Below, piece by piece: positions 26,301-42,300 of a stretch of DNA of 64,000 bases. The notes beneath the pieces are model-generated. The model saw only the letters and a program-made list of their open reading frames with translations, did no database searches and was not told the origin of the DNA. The DNA lies in assembly GCA_000499405.2 (NCBI GenBank), contig HG738140.1:8397560-8461559 (forward strand). Direction: 5' to 3'. Positions within the stretch are counted from its first letter, which is position 1. Each line of letters opens with the position of its first letter. Position numbers and translations under genes: made by a program. Source of the DNA: Onchocerca volvulus (Eukaryota; Nematoda; Chromadorea; Rhabditida; Onchocercidae).

Positions 26301-28790
26301 ATGCGGAAGTGGACCTAAAATTTAAAAAATCTAAAAGATCATAATTTAAATAAGAATCGAATGATTAAATGAAATTTATAAATTTTAAACCCAAGAAATC
26401 TATATAATTGAACAGAATTTCCTCACAAAATAAGATAGCGCGATTATTGTCTAAAATGCGACTTCGACCTAAAAAGGTAGTAAGAAAATAAAAAATTTGT
26501 TAATTTTTTTTTGGAACAGAAAATAAGAATAAGAAGAGGAACAAGGAAAAGTAAGCTCTATAATTTTAATCGGAAACTCGATTTCCCAGATTTTTCAACA
26601 AAATTTTCAAAACTTTCAGTCGCTTCTTTTGTTATCGACAAGAATGCAGAAAACAATGTTGCATCGTTCGTATAGTCGGTTTGTTGCTGCTGTTGCTGCT
26701 GCTCGAATTGCCGATTCGTTCCAATGAATCAACAAATCCAAGGACGAAAACTCATTTTTTTCCTCAATATTTGTGGAATTCTTCTTCTTCTAGCAGAAGA
26801 AATTGCGAATATCAACACGAAAAAAGGAAAATTTGGGAATTTAACTAAAAGATACCAATCTCTTGCAACAAAGTTTCTTTCAAATAACATATCAAAATTT
26901 TCTTTCGAAATCTATCGTTTTTTGTCAATAATCATGATGAATTGCTGAGTTGTACTAATAATGGATGCTGTTCATAATTATCATTATCAGTGATCTATGA
27001 TCAGTTTAAAATAATATGCAAATATTGAAACACACATATTTAGGATGAAAGCTAGCCAGACAAAACAAAGTTTAATACTAAGGAGGATCATTAATTCCAT
27101 CATGGCATAAAACTTCATGTATCATTTTTTTTGGTGATAATATGATCCCATCTTAATGAACCAATTTTCCGGTTTTGATGTTTATTTCATTCTTTGATTA
27201 CATATATATGCATTGAAATTCAAAAAATGAAAAGAAAAACCCATTTTCGCATTAATTTCTGCAAATAAATTTGTCACCTTTTCCTCCCTCTTGCATTTCT
27301 TCATTTGTTTCAGTTTAAATATTCAGATATTTGATATCAACAATTCTAGTAAATAATTTCTGACCTACTAGTTTTGACAAGAATATGGGAGCGGGGCTGC
27401 GAGGGAAAAATAAAATAAATCATGAATTTGCAATGATTTTAAACTTTTGAAAAGATGAATCTTTGTGAATTTAAAGGAAATGAATTTAAAGTACATTGTG
27501 TGGGTATGGAAATGTTAACTTCCAAAACATTATAACTATTTCGTAAACGATGGATGATTCAGAGCGGCAAATAAAATAATTGACAATTTCGGCATTTGAG
27601 AATAACGAAACAGCATGACAGCACCGTTTCACCAAATATTTTCAGTAATGAAACAAATACGAATTTTCTAAGTGCCATGGATTTTTTTTTTTTTTTTTTT
27701 GCAGATTCTTGAAAATAATGATTCTCGCTCAAATTTAAGCAAATTTTCATTTTTTTTTCCTCCTTTTTTTTTGTTGTAATCAGCATTCTGATGGTCCTTC
27801 TGACTACCTTTCCCTTATAATTGGCATTCTAGTGATCCAAGGAATTTCATTTCTGGACTACCGTAGAATTGCAAAGAAAAATATAATTAGCTCTATAAAT
27901 CTTTTGATTTTTGTTCTCTAAATTTGCAACTTTCAATTCTTCTGTTTTCTTTTTAATTAATACCCCAAATCTTCTTGAATAGAAAGCAGGTAAAATCAAA
28001 ATTCGAATCGAAACAACAAAAGTGCACAATTTCATTCCGAGTAAAGTGGAATATATCAACAAGGTCACATTTCCTTCCCTTTGCCATAATTCTATTATTT
28101 CTTTCCGCATAAATATTATCAAACTTTTTGTATATTTAAATTCATAAATGTACAAAATTTACACATTTTTATATCAATTTCTTTGAAATGATTTTGAAAT
28201 CAGAACCACAGTTTGCAAACCGCAAATAATACAGATATTTATTACAATATTTTGCAAATTTCCAATTATTGTTTCAGAAGCAAGTGTACATGAGAAAATT
28301 GAAGACTAGAGGGTTATAGGTCAAGTCAACTTTACCGAAGTCAAAAGTCACTTCATTTAATGAATTCGAAAATGATTCATTTTGATTCAGTAAAAGGGAA
28401 AAGAGGAATGCTGATATGCAAATCAAAAAAAAAAAAATTTTTTTTCTGCAATCAATTAATTAATCAAGTGGTGAGTCAGAACTATTGACAGGTAATCAAA
28501 AGTTCACTGATGTGTATAGAGAAAACGAGTGTTCCTTATTTTTTGTACTGCACTGCATGCAAAATCCACTACTAGCAACGCTTATTTGCCACTTGCCATT
28601 CGTGCAGCAAAAAGAGGATGGCGGCAGAAAGGTAAGGAAAGTACAGAGGTTGTTGAATTCTCGACTTCAGAACTCTCGATTGTGCAAGAAGCATGAAATA
28701 CGCTTGCTTATCGAGAGTCGGACAATAAGTGTTCGGCATGCCATAGCTCTACCTCACATGCACTCTACTTGCACTTTCATAGTGCACGCG
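23385..28790. other. Intergenic region between cadherin and HSP70-A
   Basis: This 5.4-kb AT-rich stretch separates two divergently transcribed genes and must hold the cadherin promoter. I find no convincing gene. It contains long A/T runs, a short CTG/TTG run near 26.69 kb, a less AT-rich patch near 25.0-25.25 kb without recognisable coding content, and a 74-codon open frame (26724-26948) whose N-terminus looks like a signal peptide but which has no other support. Confidence 0.6.
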
Positions 28791-28820
28791 TTCTCGAATA
28801 TTCCTTCATCCTCTTAAATA
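28791..28820 (+). promoter_or_regulatory. Heat-shock element and TATA-like box of HSP70-A
   Basis: TTCTCGAATATTC at 28791-28803 is a perfect TTCnnGAAnnTTC element, the binding site of trimeric heat-shock factor. A TATA-like TTAAATA follows at 28814-28820. The order and spacing match the promoter of the second HSP70 copy, about 6 kb downstream. The transcript start would lie shortly after, leaving a long leader or outron of about 430 bp before the acceptor at 29268/29269. Confidence 0.75.
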
Positions 28821-29261
28821 TGATTCCCAGTTGTTTGGCTCTCATTTCTTCGTTATTTCCCCTATTTATTCTATAGATTGCTTTCATTTCTATTGTACGC
28901 ACCGGTTTTTTTTTGTTTGGCGTGAGGCTAGACGTAAACGTGAAGTTCACGTTAGATGTTCACTTTCTTTAACTCTCCCTCAATGCATTCATTTCACAAA
29001 ACTACGCACTGTTTCTTTGGCAGATTCCTTCCTGAAGTAAAAGAGATAGAATAAAATGGCTTGAAAGTAATGAATTGAGATATGTGGCTACTGCTTAACT
29101 TATAATAAATTTCATGCTGTCACATCATATTTCTACACGTATCACGTCATATTCCTGCATATTAAAACGTACTTTATCTATTGCTATGCAAATTCATTAT
29201 TCCCAAAAATCTCGAATGTTTGATTTTACATCGTAATTTCTCATATCATGTTCATCAATGT

Positions 29262-29268
29262 ATTGCAG
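29262..29268 (+). promoter_or_regulatory. 3' splice acceptor upstream of HSP70-A ATG
   Basis: ATTGCAG ends at 29268, 17 bases before the ATG at 29286. It is either a spliced-leader trans-splice site or the end of a 5'-UTR intron; the sequence alone does not decide. It also excludes the in-frame upstream codons from 29181 as coding. Confidence 0.6.
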
Positions 29269-29285
29269 ATAGGCCAACAGTAATA

Positions 29286-33551
<4,266 letters not shown>

Positions 33552-33645
33552 GATATCCATTTATATTGTTTTTAAGCAATTATTTATGAACTGAAAGTAA
33601 TATTAACGAAGTTGATTTCATAGTTGGTTTGATGTTTGTACGATG

Positions 33646-33651
33646 AATAAA
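33646..33651 (+). terminator. Poly(A) signal of HSP70-A
   Basis: AATAAA lies 95 bases after the TGA stop. A second AATAAA occurs near 33773. Either could direct 3'-end formation. Confidence 0.6.
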
Positions 33652-34285
33652 AAAGCATAAATTCATTAAAACAGTGTATAGAATTATGCAGCTGGAGACA
33701 AGAAAGAGATATCGAAATAGTTATGTATTTCTTTCAATCTAATTTTCTTCAGTGTTTTAAGGACATGTTTAAATAAAGTTACAATAGAGCTGCAGGGTCA
33801 GATATGCAATTGCAAATGTTTTATTCTAAAAAAATAAAATAAAAAGTAGTATTTTACCTTACTTTTTTTGACCTGACAGAACGAAAGAGCGATGTATTCA
33901 GAGTTTAGGAATCTTCCCTAAATATCTCTCAAACTTGACATCTTCCAATGTAGGTTGGAGGACGGTTTTTGGAATTTGAAAATCACTCTACCTTGCTAGG
34001 TTCCTAAATATTTTCACATCAAATACACTCATAGGCTGTAAATTTGCCATGGATACAGCTAACGCGGAATGCTTGGAGCAGTAATGTGTAACTTTCCCTA
34101 AATGTGTTCAATCGCGATAATTGCCAAATGAAATTACTCAAGTACTGTGGCGATCAATGAAACAAATCAGTACTGCATGTCGAATAAGTTGCATGCACGC
34201 AGGTGATTGCCTTCGCTCACAATAATATTACCTGCAGATATTCGTGTAGCATGATAACCAAGGTGACAACCTAAAAAAAACAACG
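33652..34285. other. Spacer between the HSP70 copies
   Basis: About 0.6 kb between the 3' end of copy A and the heat-shock elements of copy B. No open frame or repeat of note. It may hold further regulatory sites for copy B. Confidence 0.6.
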
Positions 34286-34484
34286 TTCCAGAACATTCCC
34301 AGACAGTCTCATTTTGCAATCCAAGAATTTCTAGAACATTCTACATCTCAATGTCTGTCTCATTTTTCATGCTGGATGCAGTCAATTACTATCTCTGATA
34401 TGCTCTTAGCAGCACTCGCACATTATATTGTTGAAAAACTCTCTCAGTCTGTGCTCGATTATTCTCTAATTTTCCAGAACATTC
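34286..34484 (+). promoter_or_regulatory. Three perfect heat-shock elements of HSP70-B
   Basis: TTCCAGAACATTC at 34286-34298, TTCTAGAACATTC at 34329-34341 and TTCCAGAACATTC at 34472-34484 all match TTCnnGAAnnTTC exactly. The third sits 14 bases upstream of a TATA box. This is a classical heat-inducible promoter arrangement and is stronger than the single perfect element seen for copy A. Confidence 0.9.
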
Positions 34485-34498
34485 TATTATGTCTACCA

Positions 34499-34504
34499 TA
34501 TAAA
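34499..34504 (+). promoter_or_regulatory. TATA box of HSP70-B
   Basis: TATAAA directly downstream of the third heat-shock element. Transcription would start near 34530, about 290 bases before the ATG. Confidence 0.75.
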
Positions 34505-34559
34505 TGGATCGGCCGATGGTCGCCTTCTATTGACGCGTTATCGTGGTGCGTCGTTCAGT

Positions 34560-34738
34560 TCGCTTGAAGGTTTTGGGTTCGACGTACGTGGGGGGTTGTT
34601 GCGTGTGGAGGGAGGTCGTGGCGTATGTGGCGCGGAAGTTGAAGGTTCCGTAGACGGGTGAAAGGTTGTGATGTAATTGGAGGTCGTGATGTTCGTGATA
34701 GGTTGTATGTGGAGTGGATCAGCGAGTGAATATGATCT
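34560..34738 (+). other. G-rich, C-poor leader or outron of HSP70-B
   Basis: Between the inferred transcript start and the acceptor at 34779 the plus strand is strikingly rich in G and T and poor in C, including a GGGGGG run and several GGG/GG runs near 34573-34615. The surrounding DNA is AT-rich. It is non-coding in any frame I can justify. Confidence 0.6.
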
Positions 34739-34772
34739 AGAATGACGTTTACCCTTAGTATGTAGTTATAAT

Positions 34773-34779
34773 GTTTCAG
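34773..34779 (+). promoter_or_regulatory. 3' splice acceptor upstream of HSP70-B ATG
   Basis: GTTTCAG ends at 34779, 43 bases before the ATG at 34823. It is a good nematode acceptor, either for spliced-leader addition or for a 5'-UTR intron. Confidence 0.65.
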
Positions 34780-34822
34780 ACGTATAGTTTTTGATTACTA
34801 CACTTCTCTTCAAGCAGCAAAT

Positions 34823-37800
34823 ATGTCAAAGAACGCTATTGGTATCGATCTCGGAACTACCTACTCCTGCGTAGGTGTGTTCATGCACGGCAAAGTGGAA
34901 ATCATTGCCAACGACCAAGGTTACAATTATTATTGATTTCTTTCCGGTTGGAACTTATCGGCTTACTTAGCATTCCTTACATCGACACAGATCTTGTCAA
35001 TAATATTACCAGTAGTATGCGAGATTTCGATTTCAAATGATGTAAGATGTAATGTAATTGCCGCAGGTCCAGTGTGTAAGGTCTAATATGATTTTGGCAG
35101 GTTTAATTTACTGCAGTCATACATTTACTTCATTCACTGAATCAAGTATTTCTAATGAAAACTGAGTAGCTGCATCGGTTTTAACAAGGCATGTAGGTGA
35201 TCTCGCATTGTATAATAAAACATTTCATTTATATGGTTTTTCAGCAATAGCAACTAAATAGATTTAGTTGCTAGTTCAGTGTATCAGTGAGGAATTTGAT
35301 GATTACTTCACGAAGAGCAGGACTGCCAATTTTCATCATTTTATAGTGTGTTTTAATAAATTTAGGTAACCGAACAACACCATCATATGTGGCATTTACC
35401 GACACTGAACGCCTTATTGGTGATGCGGCCAAAAATCAGGTTGCAATGAATCCACATAATACTGTTTTTGGTAAGTTAGTATATCTGTTATTTGAGTATT
35501 TGTACCTTATAGTATGATAGCAAGTCCATGTTGACTTGATTCCGTTTTCTCGATCTCCAATAACCTGGACTTAGTAGCGAACTTCACTATTAATAAGCGT
35601 TTTTACACCATATACAATGTAATTGCTACTACGTCCGTAATATTAATATGTAGATCTGGCATGAATTGGAAGTTAGTATTTTCCGTACTTCAGCTATTGT
35701 CGTAATCGTTTTTTAAACGTGAGTTGCGATTTCAGATGCGAAACGATTGATTGGTCGTAAATTTGATGATGGATCAGTACAGTCAGATATGAAACACTGG
35801 CCATTCAAAGTCGTGAATGCTGGTGGTGGTAAACCAAAAGTGCAGGTTGAATACAAGGGCGAGACGAAAACCTTCACTCCAGAAGAAATTTCATCAATGG
35901 TTTTGGTTAAAATGAAGGAAACGGCTGAAGCATTTCTTGGTCATGCAGTCAAGGATGCTGTTGTCACAGTCCCAGCATATTTCAATGACTCACAGCGACA
36001 AGCAACTAAAGATTCTGGTGCAATCGCTGGTCTAAATGTCCTGCGAATTATCAATGAACCAACAGCAGCCGCTATTGCCTATGGTTTGGACAAGAAGGTA
36101 TCAGATATAATGCAAATGAATATACATTGACAATTGACTTGAGTGAGTAGTGTGCATTAACATTTCTTTTTCTTTTTTTGCTGATTTTTTATATTACAGG
36201 GGCATGGCGAACGCAACGTTCTTATCTTTGATCTTGGTGGTGGTACTTTCGATGTATCTATCCTAACCATTGAGGACGGTATTTTCGAAGTAAAATCTAC
36301 GGCTGGTGACACTCATCTTGGAGGTGCGTTGATTTCAAAACTAGTCATATTTCTTACAAGTTATTCTGCGAATGTTTACACATATTAATTATGCAAGTAG
36401 CATTGTCGGATTCATTTTGCAGGCGAAGATTTTGACAATCGTATGGTGAATCACTTCGTTGCGGAATTCAAGCGTAAGCATAAGAAAGATCTTGCTTCGA
36501 ACCCTCGCGCACTTCGTCGACTGCGTACTGCTTGTGAAAGAGCGAAACGAACACTCTCTAGTTCATCTCAAGCGAGGTACATATTTAGAAATTCAGTTCG
36601 AATATCTCAGTAACTATGATTTTTTGCTGCAAGTTTTCTCTTATTGGTATTTTCTTTTCAGTATCGAGATTGATTCTTTGTTCGAGGGGATCGATTTTTA
36701 CACAAACATTACGCGTGCCCGTTTTGAAGAACTATGTGCTGATTTGTTCCGCTCAACCATGGATCCGGTTGAGAAAGCATTGCGTGACGCCAAGATGGAT
36801 AAAGCTCAAGTTCATGACATTGTACTAGTAGGTGGATCAACGCGTATTCCGAAAGTACAGAAACTTCTCTCAGATTTCTTCTCTGGCAAAGAACTGAATA
36901 AAAGTATTAATCCAGATGAAGTAAGTTCAAATTTTTTTTTTGGATGGAAACATTCTAAGTCCGCCTGTTTTTATGAGCAAACAAGATTCTTGAAGTTGAT
37001 ATTATATTTCACTAAGTTAATTAAATTATTTGCTTGTTTCTCCAGCTATTTAATTTAAAAGCGATGAAAATTTTAGGCTGTGGCATATGGTGCAGCAGTA
37101 CAAGCAGCTATTCTTTCTGGTGATAAATCGGAAGCCGTACAGGACTTGTTGTTACTCGACGTCGCACCACTTTCACTTGGTATTGAAACAGCTGGAGGTG
37201 TTATGACTGCTCTTATTAAGCGGAACACTACTATCCCAACGAAAACGTCTCAAACATTTACCACATACTCCGATAATCAGCCTGGTGTTCTTATTCAGGT
37301 TCCTTTTTTTTGTTTTTGAATGTGCCAAGACTTCTTTCCTTAAGTAATTCTGAAATATAATCTTGGAACTGCAACATAAAAAACTAAAGTTCAGGTTTAT
37401 GAAGGTGAACGTGCTATGACGAAAGACAATAATCTGCTTGGTAAATTCGAATTGTCTGGAATTCCGCCTGCTCCTCGCGGTGTGCCGCAAATTGAAGTCA
37501 CATTCGATATTGACGCGAATGGTATTTTGAATGTTTCCGCACAAGATAAATCAACAGGAAAACAGAACAAGATTACAATTACCAATGACAAAGGACGTTT
37601 GTCAAAGGATGAGATTGAGCGAATGGTACAGGAAGCTGAGAAATATAAGGCGGATGATGAAGCACAGAAAGATCGTATTGCAGCGAAAAATGCTCTCGAA
37701 TCTTATGCATTCAATATGAAACAAACGATCGAGGACGAAAAGGTAATGTCCGGATTCATCATTTACTATCTTAGGAATAGTGTGAATAGTATGTTTTTAT

Positions 37801-38274
37801 GTTCCGATTTTTTTTAAACTTATTCTCATCTCATTTCTATTGACATGAATCATTTTTTTTTTATTCAGCTGAAAGACAAGATTTCGGAAGACGATAAGAA
37901 GAAGATTCAAGAAAAATGCGACGAAACAGTGAGGTGGTTGGATGGTAATCAAACAGCTGAAAAGGATGAATTTGAGCATCGTCAAAAAGAGCTGGAAGCT
38001 GTTTGCAATCCCATCATTACAAAACTCTACCAAAGTGCTGGTGGAATGCCAGGAGGTAATGATTTTTTAATTTAAAGCAGCTTGATGTATATAGTGATTA
38101 TCAGTAGCAATTGGTTTGGAATGATGAAAATAATGCAACATGAGCTAATCAGTAGAAGTGGCCTAATGCACGAATATTTTAGGAATGCCAGGTGGTATGC
38201 CAGGTGGTATGCCGGGTGGAGCTCCAGGTGGCGGTTCGACGGGTGGCGGACCAACAATTGAAGAAGTTGATTAA
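34823..38274 (+). CDS. Cytosolic HSP70, copy B
   Basis: Ten exons: 34823-34919, 35366-35470, 35736-36097, 36200-36323, 36423-36576, 36662-36920, 37077-37298, 37395-37742, 37869-38055, 38183-38274, giving 649 aa. It is a tandem paralogue of copy A with nearly the same protein and matching intron positions, except that copy A's third intron is missing here (VK-DAV is one exon). All donors are GT. The same three HSP70 signatures are present, the tail has four GMPG-type repeats and ends in EEVD, so it is cytosolic. The N-terminus is [15 protein letters not shown], one residue shorter than copy A. Synonymous positions differ widely between the copies, so the duplication is not recent. Three perfect heat-shock elements upstream suggest strong stress induction. 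Confidence 0.97.
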
Positions 38275-38555
38275 GTAATTTATCGATCGAAATTAACGAT
38301 CTCGTCTTAGCTGTATGATGTATACCTCGTTTTATCATCTTTTTGATATTGTGAAATTCAAATTATTATTTTCTGTAGCATCCTCGTTCCTGTTGAGGAG
38401 GTGATTGAATAGAGCTGAATTTCATGTTATTATTGCTGTACTTGTTGTTGTTTGTCTTTTTTTTTTTTAAGTTTCCAAAAGTGTACGATGTCTAAAATTG
38501 AATTAAAATTTATGTATAATTTCTGTGATTGTTAAAAGCATCGGTAGACAAGCAT

Positions 38556-38561
38556 AATAAA
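38556..38561 (+). terminator. Poly(A) signal of HSP70-B
   Basis: AATAAA about 280 bases after the stop codon; no closer canonical signal was seen. Confidence 0.5.
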
Positions 38562-39388
38562 AATACGAAAGGGACGAATACAGCTAACTCTATATTCATA
38601 AATATGTGAGCATTAGAAGGGATGTAGAATTCTGCAGTCAACGATAAAATATTAGCGGTGCTGGATTATTTCTTATTTGGCTAATTTAATTAGTATACTG
38701 AGGAGTAACAGTTGATTGAACCACGCTGAACTGTTGTGAATTCATGATCCTGTTCAAATCCCCAAAGATAAAGATTAGATTGGTGGAGCATGGGCGTATT
38801 GGATAATTTTACTTGACCAAAATTCCGGATTAACGGCTATCTAGAAACCTATTGGTGCCGTCTTATCGCTGTTAGCTTGCAGCATTAACAATTTTATCAG
38901 TTTTTGAAGGAGGTGACACAATACATGCAGTACTGCATGCACTTCGACTCAATTTATGCATTATATGGCTTCAGAAATCTCACTGTCCAGTATCAAGTCC
39001 CATGCCGTTAGCTTTTTATCGGCATATCTAGTCGAATATTTGTCATCGAATATAGCTGGCAGCACTGATACAATGCGATCTTATCAACTATTGCGAAAAG
39101 ACCATTAATAGAAGCAAATTTTACTGCCATTTTAAAAATAACAATAATAAATGAGTAAAAACAAAACTTTTAACGTCAACGGAAACAAGTGGAAGATTCT
39201 CTTCAATTTCACTACCAACCATTCAAAGTCTTTTTAGAATTTTCGGAATTTATGATTTCTGAAAAAAAAGTAGTCTGAAAAAAAAAAAACTGACAATTTA
39301 CTATCTCCCTTCACCTCCATGAAAATAAAAGGGATCTTGCTAATACATTTTCTGTAAATTCCGCAAGAGATGCTCTGATTAAAACGCT
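38562..39388. other. Spacer between convergent HSP70-B and cct-1
   Basis: The two genes end tail to tail. The 0.8 kb between them has no supported gene, only the 3' UTR of cct-1 and A/T runs. Confidence 0.6.
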
Positions 39389-42300
39389 CTACATATCATC
39401 ATCGTCATTTCTTCGCTGCACTGGTTTCTCGAGCTTAATCAAATCATCAATACGAAGAATTGTTATAGCAGCTTCAGTTGCAAACTTAAGACTCTTAACT
39501 TTACTCATCAGTGGTTCAAGAACACCAGCTTCTTTGTTATCACGAATTTCACCGTTTTCCAAATCCAAACCGGCCCTAAAACGAAGGCAGATTGAATCGG
39601 AATGAAATAAACCCTTTTATCTTTATATCTCTTTCTCGCTAATTTATTTCATACATATCCCTTAAAAAGTACGCATAACATCATAACATCAATATATGCA
39701 TAATAGCAAAAGTACGCATCAAATCCATATTAGATTTAATCAGTATTAAGTTTCGCTAAGTTTGATGAAAGTGTTAAGCAAAAATTTATCAGATGAAGAA
39801 AAGTTAGTCCGTTCTTTTTCATAAAATTCATAAATACCATTTCAAATGAGCAAGTTCTTTCACTTGCTGTGCTTTGTTGTGAAATGCTCGTAACTTAGCG
39901 ACTAATTCTGTTGAATCTTTGGCAGCATTCGAAGCGAGCACTTTTGGTATGACAAGCAATGAATTAGCGAATTCAGCCACAGCAAGCTGTTCACGGCTCG
40001 ACTGCAACAAAATAATAATATCCAAGCACTACAGTCACACTGAATAATTAAAATTAACTCATCAAATTTGTTTTGAATCTGTAACTCTTCATAAATCTCC
40101 ACTAAAAGCAATAAGAAGAAACGGAAGCATCAAGTCCAAACGCAAATTGTAAAAAGCTGCAGAAATTATATTAATTAAAAAGAGCCAAACTTACTAAAGT
40201 GGTCGCAAATGCTTCAAGATAAACATTCAACGAAGTTTCAACTGCTCCACCACCAGCAACAAGTTTTTTGCTTTCGAGTACTCGCTGGACAACACAAAGA
40301 GCATCATGAAGTGATCGCTCCATTTCATCAAGCATCACATCATTTGGCCCACTAAATATCAAAAACAGTAAGGAAGAAATGGAAGCATTAAAAGGATCCG
40401 ATTCATGAGAAAATAGTAATTACATTCATTTTTCTTTTTTAATCAAATTCATAAAAATATTTTTCGATATTTGCAATGATAAGGATTAAATTAAAAAATT
40501 AAGAGTAAATTTATATGACTTAAAGTGTTCAAAGAAAAAGTTTGTGTTAAATCAGTATGAAATTAAATTTGATCAACAATTAGATATTATGGAAAAGGAT
40601 GTTTCACCGAAGGATAATCGAGGATGAAGTTCGCGCTTTGGGTCCTTTGATGAGAATAAGTTCATCGTCCGAAATTCTTTCCTGAACTACTTCATCAGCT
40701 GTACCGAGCTGGGAGGCTTCGAATGCTTCTGCGCCTTCCAAAGTTGCCAAAGATGACATTAATGTAGCTAAAACATATGTTTCCTCTAAATTAGATTAAA
40801 AATTGCTTTTGAAAAGATTGAAAGATGCTTAAGTTCTCTGTAACCAACGAATTCAATTTTTTAAAATTATAAAATCTTCAAAGCCATTTTATAAATCTTT
40901 TAGTTAAAGCAATCATGTTTCTAGATTGCTCAAATTCCCTTAAACTTTTTTATATATTGCGAAAATTGCTTGCAAACCATTTCCCGTCCTATTCATATGT
41001 TCCATACTTTAACTTACAAAATTATGATAGCAAAAAAATTTCGATGAAGCATTTTAAAATAAAGATTTCTCAGCTTTCTTCTCTAATAGAGAGATATTTT
41101 TTTAATCATTTTTTCAGATTCGAAGTAAAGCAGTACTGTGAATTAATTAAAAAAGAATTCGAAGCAACTGCCCCATATTATTTTTATTAAATTACCTCCA
41201 GTTGCTTTAGCAATTCGTTTTAAGTCAATCTTTTTGCATCGTCGTACTGCCATTGCACCTGCTTCCACAAACTGCTTTAAGCAGAGATCATCGATTCCAC
41301 CTGTCGTCAGTACTACATTGGCTCCAGCTTTCAAAATTTTTTCAATTCTTCGTTTCGTTATTTCGAACTCTCTGTAATTAAGTAAAGTAAAGCAGTTCCA
41401 TAAATGTCTTAACCCAAAAAAATTCGAAGCAATTACTGCATATCATTTTTATTTAATTATCTCCAGTAGCTATTTTAGCAATTCTTAAAAACATTTTAAA
41501 AATATTCCCAATTCTACAAGCAAGAAGACCTAAAGCAGACAATACATAAGCCCTCTTTTGAATTTCATAACTTGCAACAACTTAAAAACGAACCATGAAA
41601 ATATATGACAAAATAAGCACTTACTCACGACGAAATGCTTCAAGCTTTGATGGATCTTCAACTACCACCGATATTCCAAGATGCATTTTGACCTTCTGTA
41701 GCGAAAAATCCAAACAGGCAATCTTCGCATTATGGATAATGCGTGGCATAGCTAAAAGCAACAGTAATTATTTATGAAAACCGTAATCAAGTAATCAAAA
41801 AACTAATCAGAGTGATATTCTTAATGAAAGCATGATATAAATAAAAGATAAAGCAACAAAAAACAATATGAAGTGAGTTTACTATTCATTTCTCTACATA
41901 ACTGTTTTCAAAATGACAGAAATTTATTGATGTATAAATGAGAATCATGACATAGTAAACCGTCAGTAAAAAATTTGTGCTTAATTTTGAAAAAAAGAAA
42001 AGAAAAGAGGCGATGACTTTATTTTGAAAAATAAAGGAAAGCAGATTAAAGTAAATAACAAAAATGCCTGAATTGTTTTCTACGTCATCTCTTTTATTCC
42101 AAAGGAAATAATGTAGAAAACAATTCAGGCATTTTTGGTCAAGTACGCATATGCTTAACATAATCAATAGTGCGCGCGAGTAAGGCGGAAGGAATAACGA
42201 AGAAGGAAAAGGAGAGAGAAAGAGGAAGCATAAGATAAAGATAGGTTGTAAAAGTTCAACATAAAAATTACCTTGACTGGCAATAGTACAATTCAGCGCA

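Noticed and set aside
28485..28817. 110-codon open frame upstream of HSP70-A
   Set aside because: It runs through the heat-shock element, has no recognisable domain and no splice context; it is most likely promoter and upstream DNA open by chance.
29181..29285. In-frame upstream extension of HSP70-A starting at 29181
   Set aside because: An acceptor at 29268 and the family's fixed N-terminus place the start at 29286; the extra 35 codons would be an HSP70 leader unlike any known cytosolic form.
37173..37544. Long minus-strand open frames inside the HSP70 genes
   Set aside because: They are antisense shadows of conserved coding exons.
38740..38790. GTTCAAATCCC-like B-box string as a tRNA gene
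   Set aside because: The flanking bases do not pair as a T-arm and no acceptor stem is found.
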